The notes under the pieces were generated by a model. That model was not told the origin of the DNA. It made no database searches and was given only the letters and a program-made list of their open reading frames with translations. The position numbers were made by a program, and so were the translations under genes. From Actinomycetota bacterium (lineage in GTDB: Bacteria; Actinomycetota; Thermoleophilia; Gaiellales; Gaiellaceae), in contig VAYM01000111.1 in assembly GCA_005884945.1 (NCBI GenBank), forward strand, positions 1-32,274: 32,274 bases of DNA, in the 5' to 3' direction. This document shows, piece after piece, positions 30,191 to 32,274 of this stretch; position 1 is the first letter of the stretch; each line of letters opens with the position of its first letter.

Positions 30191-31069
30191 CTGACTCCTC
30201 TGGCACGTCTCCGGGCGGGTCTGACGACGCCCGCGCTGCTGGGTCTTCCGTTCGCGTGGCTCGCCGTCTTCTTCGTCCTGCCGATCGCGATCGTCGCCGC
30301 GTACAGCTTCGACGTGTACTCGCTCTTCCCGGGCAAGCACGGCTTCACGCTGGAAGCGTGGCGCGCGTTCGTCCACAGCTCGGTCTACCTCTCGCTGTTC
30401 TGGAAGTCCGTGAAGATGTCGTTAATCGTCTCGGCGGTCGTCGTCGCGCTCGCCTATCCCGTCGCGTACTACCTCGCGCTGTCGGGGACGAAGCGCAAGT
30501 ACGTGCTCCTGCTCGTCTTGATCGCGCCGTTCCTGACGAGCTACCTCCTCCGCGTCCTCGCATGGAAGGTCATCCTCGGCGACCAGGGCGTCCTCAACAC
30601 GTTCCTGTTCTGGACCGGCCTCCGCTCGCACGATCACCCGATCTCGCAGCTGCTCTACAGCCGATTCGCGGTCATGCTCGTGCTCGCGTACGTCTGGGTG
30701 CCGTTCGTCGCGCTGCCGATCTTCGTCGCGCTCGAGAGCCTCGACCGGCGTCTGCTCGAGGCGGCGAGCGACCTCGGCGCCAGCCGCCGGCAGGCGTTCG
30801 TGCGCGTGACGCTGCCGCTGTCGATGCCCGGAGTCGTCGCCGGGTTCCTCTTCGTGTTCATCCCGACCCTGGGCGAGTTCATCACGCCCTCCCTGGTCGG
30901 CGGCACGTCCGGATACATGTACGGCAACCAGATCGTCGACCTGTTCGGCACCGGCTTCCCCGACTGGGAGACGGGCTCCGTGCTCGCGATCTTCCTGCTC
31001 GGGGTCGTCGCCGCCCTCACGCTCGTCTTCGCGCGCTTCTCGCAGATCAGGGACGTCGCAGCGAGCTGA
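30191..31069 (+). CDS. potB: ABC transporter permease, PotB family
   Basis: A permease with six transmembrane helices and the EAA loop LLEAASDLGASRRQAFVRVT followed by LPLSMPGV, which contacts the ATPase. The reading frame has a conserved first helix (GLPFAWLAVFFVLPIAIVAA) beginning about 30250, but upstream of it there is no ATG, GTG or TTG after the stop at 30161-30163; the first is GTG at 30314, which would delete the helix. I take CTG at 30191 (giving LTPLARLRAGLTTPALLG) as the likely start, giving 292 residues, the usual PotB length. It is only 16 nt past potD. The stop overlaps the potC start (TGATG). Confidence 0.75.
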   Translation: MTPLARLRAGLTTPALLGLPFAWLAVFFVLPIAIVAAYSFDVYSLFPGKHGFTLEAWRAFVHSSVYLSLFWKSVKMSLIVSAVVVALAYPVAYYLALSGTKRKYVLLLVLIAPFLTSYLLRVLAWKVILGDQGVLNTFLFWTGLRSHDHPISQLLYSRFAVMLVLAYVWVPFVALPIFVALESLDRRLLEAASDLGASRRQAFVRVTLPLSMPGVVAGFLFVFIPTLGEFITPSLVGGTSGYMYGNQIVDLFGTGFPDWETGSVLAIFLLGVVAALTLVFARFSQIRDVAAS

Positions 31070-31884
31070 TGGACGTCGCGCTCTCGAAGACCGGCTCGCG
31101 CGTCCTGAAGGTGTTCTTCGCGCTCGTCGTCGTCTTTCTCTACGCGCCGATCGCGATCCTGATCGTGTTCTCGTTCAACAACTCCGACCTGCCGACGTTC
31201 CCGCTGAGCGGCTTCACGCTGCGCTGGTACCACCAGTTCATCGCGAACGGCGATCTGAGGAACGCGCTCGAGACGAGCGCGATCGTCGCGGCGATCTCGA
31301 GCGTCTGCGCCGTCGTGCTCGGCGTGCTCGCGTCGATCGCGCTCGTGCGCCGTCGGTTCAGGGGGAAGGCCGCCGTCTCGGCGCTGCTTCTCAGCCCGCT
31401 CGTGATTCCCTACGTCGTCTTCGGGGTCTCGCTCCTGCTCCTCTTCCACCGGCTCGGCATCCCACGGTCGATGCTCACCGTCGTCATCGGCCACATCGTG
31501 ATCACGCTGCCGTACACGATCCTCGTGCTCGTCCCGCGGCTCCAGCAGATCGACGTGTCGCTCGAGGAAGCCGCGTACGACCTCGGCGCCGGGCCGATGA
31601 CGACCTTCCGTGCCGTCACGTTGCCGCTGATCCTCCCAGCGGTCTTCTCCGCCCTGCTGATCGCATTCACGACGTCGTTCGACGAGTACGCCGTCGCGTC
31701 GTTCGTCGTCGGGCCGCGGACGACGTTCCCGATCTTTCTCTACTCCGCGCTTCGGTTCCCGAGCCAGCTCCCGCAGGTGATTGCGGTTGCGGTCGTAGTG
31801 ATCGTGATCTCGCTCATCGTCGTCATCGCCGCCGAGGTGGGACGCCGCATCGCGGAACGGCGCCTCGGCGCGCCGGTCCTCTAA
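31069..31884 (+). CDS. potC: ABC transporter permease, PotC family
   Basis: A 271-residue inner-membrane permease with six transmembrane helices, partner of PotB in a polyamine-type importer. The N-terminus is [20 protein letters not shown] then [20 protein letters not shown], a hallmark of PotC, and the EAA loop is [20 protein letters not shown] followed by TLPLILPAV. The C-terminus ends in a short basic tail. It is translationally coupled to potB by a 1-base overlap. No PotA ATPase gene follows: the next gene is on the other strand and overlaps the stop by 4 bp, so the ATPase must be encoded elsewhere or shared. Confidence 0.88.
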   Translation: MDVALSKTGSRVLKVFFALVVVFLYAPIAILIVFSFNNSDLPTFPLSGFTLRWYHQFIANGDLRNALETSAIVAAISSVCAVVLGVLASIALVRRRFRGKAAVSALLLSPLVIPYVVFGVSLLLLFHRLGIPRSMLTVVIGHIVITLPYTILVLVPRLQQIDVSLEEAAYDLGAGPMTTFRAVTLPLILPAVFSALLIAFTTSFDEYAVASFVVGPRTTFPIFLYSALRFPSQLPQVIAVAVVVIVISLIVVIAAEVGRRIAERRLGAPVL

Positions 31885-32222
31885 CGCGCGTACAGGGAGT
31901 CGGTCTTCGCCGCCATGATGAAGTCGTTGCGGTGCAGACCGCGGATCTTGTGCGTCCACCAGCTCACGGTCACCCGGCCCCATTCGGTGAGGAGCGCGGG
32001 ATGGTGACCCTCCTCCTCGGCGATCGCGCCGACGGCGTTCGTGAACGCGAGCGCCTGAGCGAAGTCGTCGAACGCGAACACGCGCCGTAAGCGCTTGACG
32101 CCGTCGATCTCGACGAGCTCCCAGTCCGGAACCTGCGGCTGGAGCTCCGCGATCTCTGCGTCCGTCACCGTCGGCGCGTCGCGCCTGCAGGCGACGCACT
32201 TCTGCGCTGTGAGCGCCGTCAC
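31881..32222 (-). CDS. phhB: Pterin-4a-carbinolamine dehydratase
   Basis: A 113-residue PCD/DCoH family protein, which dehydrates 4a-hydroxytetrahydrobiopterin to recycle the cofactor of aromatic amino acid hydroxylases such as phenylalanine hydroxylase. Motifs: [20 protein letters not shown] (29-48), [40 protein letters not shown] (71-90, with the two active-site histidines) and [14 protein letters not shown]. Eight to fifteen N-terminal residues including two Cys (CVACRRD) are extra. GTG at 32222 is the likely start, with no clear ribosome site. It is convergent with potC (overlap CTAA). Its link to the tyrosine pathway genes is phenylalanine conversion to tyrosine, though the hydroxylase gene is not in the window. 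The last 52 bases hold nothing I can identify. Confidence 0.9.
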   Translation of the reverse strand: MTALTAQKCVACRRDAPTVTDAEIAELQPQVPDWELVEIDGVKRLRRVFAFDDFAQALAFTNAVGAIAEEEGHHPALLTEWGRVTVSWWTHKIRGLHRNDFIMAAKTDSLYAR

Positions 32223-32274
32223 GCCGGCGGCGCCGTCGACGCGCGCAACGCGAGTCGCGGGCGGAAGGAGAAGT

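Noticed and set aside
1-32274. CRISPR arrays, tRNA or rRNA genes, insertion sequences, attachment sites
   Set aside because: I found no regular direct repeats, no tRNA-like cloverleaf, no transposase or integrase motif and no flanking direct repeats. The two hairpin repeats at 5381 and 15918 are too small and too few to be an array.

Overview
The window is GC-rich, densely packed bacterial chromosome. Intergenic gaps are tiny, GTG starts are common, several genes have an actinobacterial TANNNT -10 box only 6-7 nt before the start codon, and families such as DUF1707, DUF6458 and DUF4389 occur. This points to Actinobacteriota, most likely class Thermoleophilia (Gaiellales/Solirubrobacterales-like). 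The class is inferred; there is no rRNA or marker gene here to prove it. I see no rRNA, tRNA, CRISPR array, transposase, integrase or prophage gene, and no gene-free stretch longer than about 300 bases.

Layout: 30-2291 (minus) adenosine-deaminase-like enzyme, a secreted Cys/His-domain protein and a small anchored protein. 2305-5379 (plus) a coupled operon: PimA-like GT4 glycosyltransferase, flippase-like membrane protein, glycerate kinase; a small hairpin repeat follows. 5446-6105 DUF4389 membrane protein. 6095-7443 (minus) exonuclease VII (xseA-xseB). 7581-10699 (minus) a small conserved protein, a long membrane-anchored coiled-coil protein, and a UbiA-like membrane protein coupled to a UbiE-like methyltransferase. 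10723-12669 (plus) unknown protein, DUF1707 protein and 2,4-dienoyl-CoA reductase. 12666-13625 (minus) polytopic membrane protein. 13667-15908 (plus) small helical protein, proline dehydrogenase and class III aminotransferase, all coupled, ending in a second copy of the hairpin repeat. 15967-17957 (minus) small acidic protein, FabL enoyl-ACP reductase, methyltransferase, DUF6458. 17980-19752 (minus) membrane-anchored glycosidase-like protein. 19799-21337 (plus) DHA2-type drug exporter.

21347-32222 is dominated by aromatic amino acid catabolism: 4-hydroxyphenylpyruvate dioxygenase, a fumarylacetoacetate-hydrolase family protein and homogentisate 1,2-dioxygenase on the plus strand, and pterin-4a-carbinolamine dehydratase (BH4 recycling) on the minus strand. 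Interspersed are DUF2071, a secreted protein, a CDF metal exporter with an unusually long C-terminus and a polyamine-type ABC importer (potD-potB-potC, no ATPase in the window). Between the hydrolase and homogentisate dioxygenase lies a sarcosine-oxidase-like gene that has lost its N-terminal FAD-binding segment.

I did not find a convincing wholly new defence or mobile system. The observations most worth following up are the hydrolase/oxidase deletion junction, the repeated leaderless promoter arrangement (including a divergent pair with overlapping -10 boxes), the GGGTCAGAC hairpin repeat, the tandem C-terminal domains of the CDF transporter, potB without a usual start codon, and the proline dehydrogenase-aminotransferase coupling.
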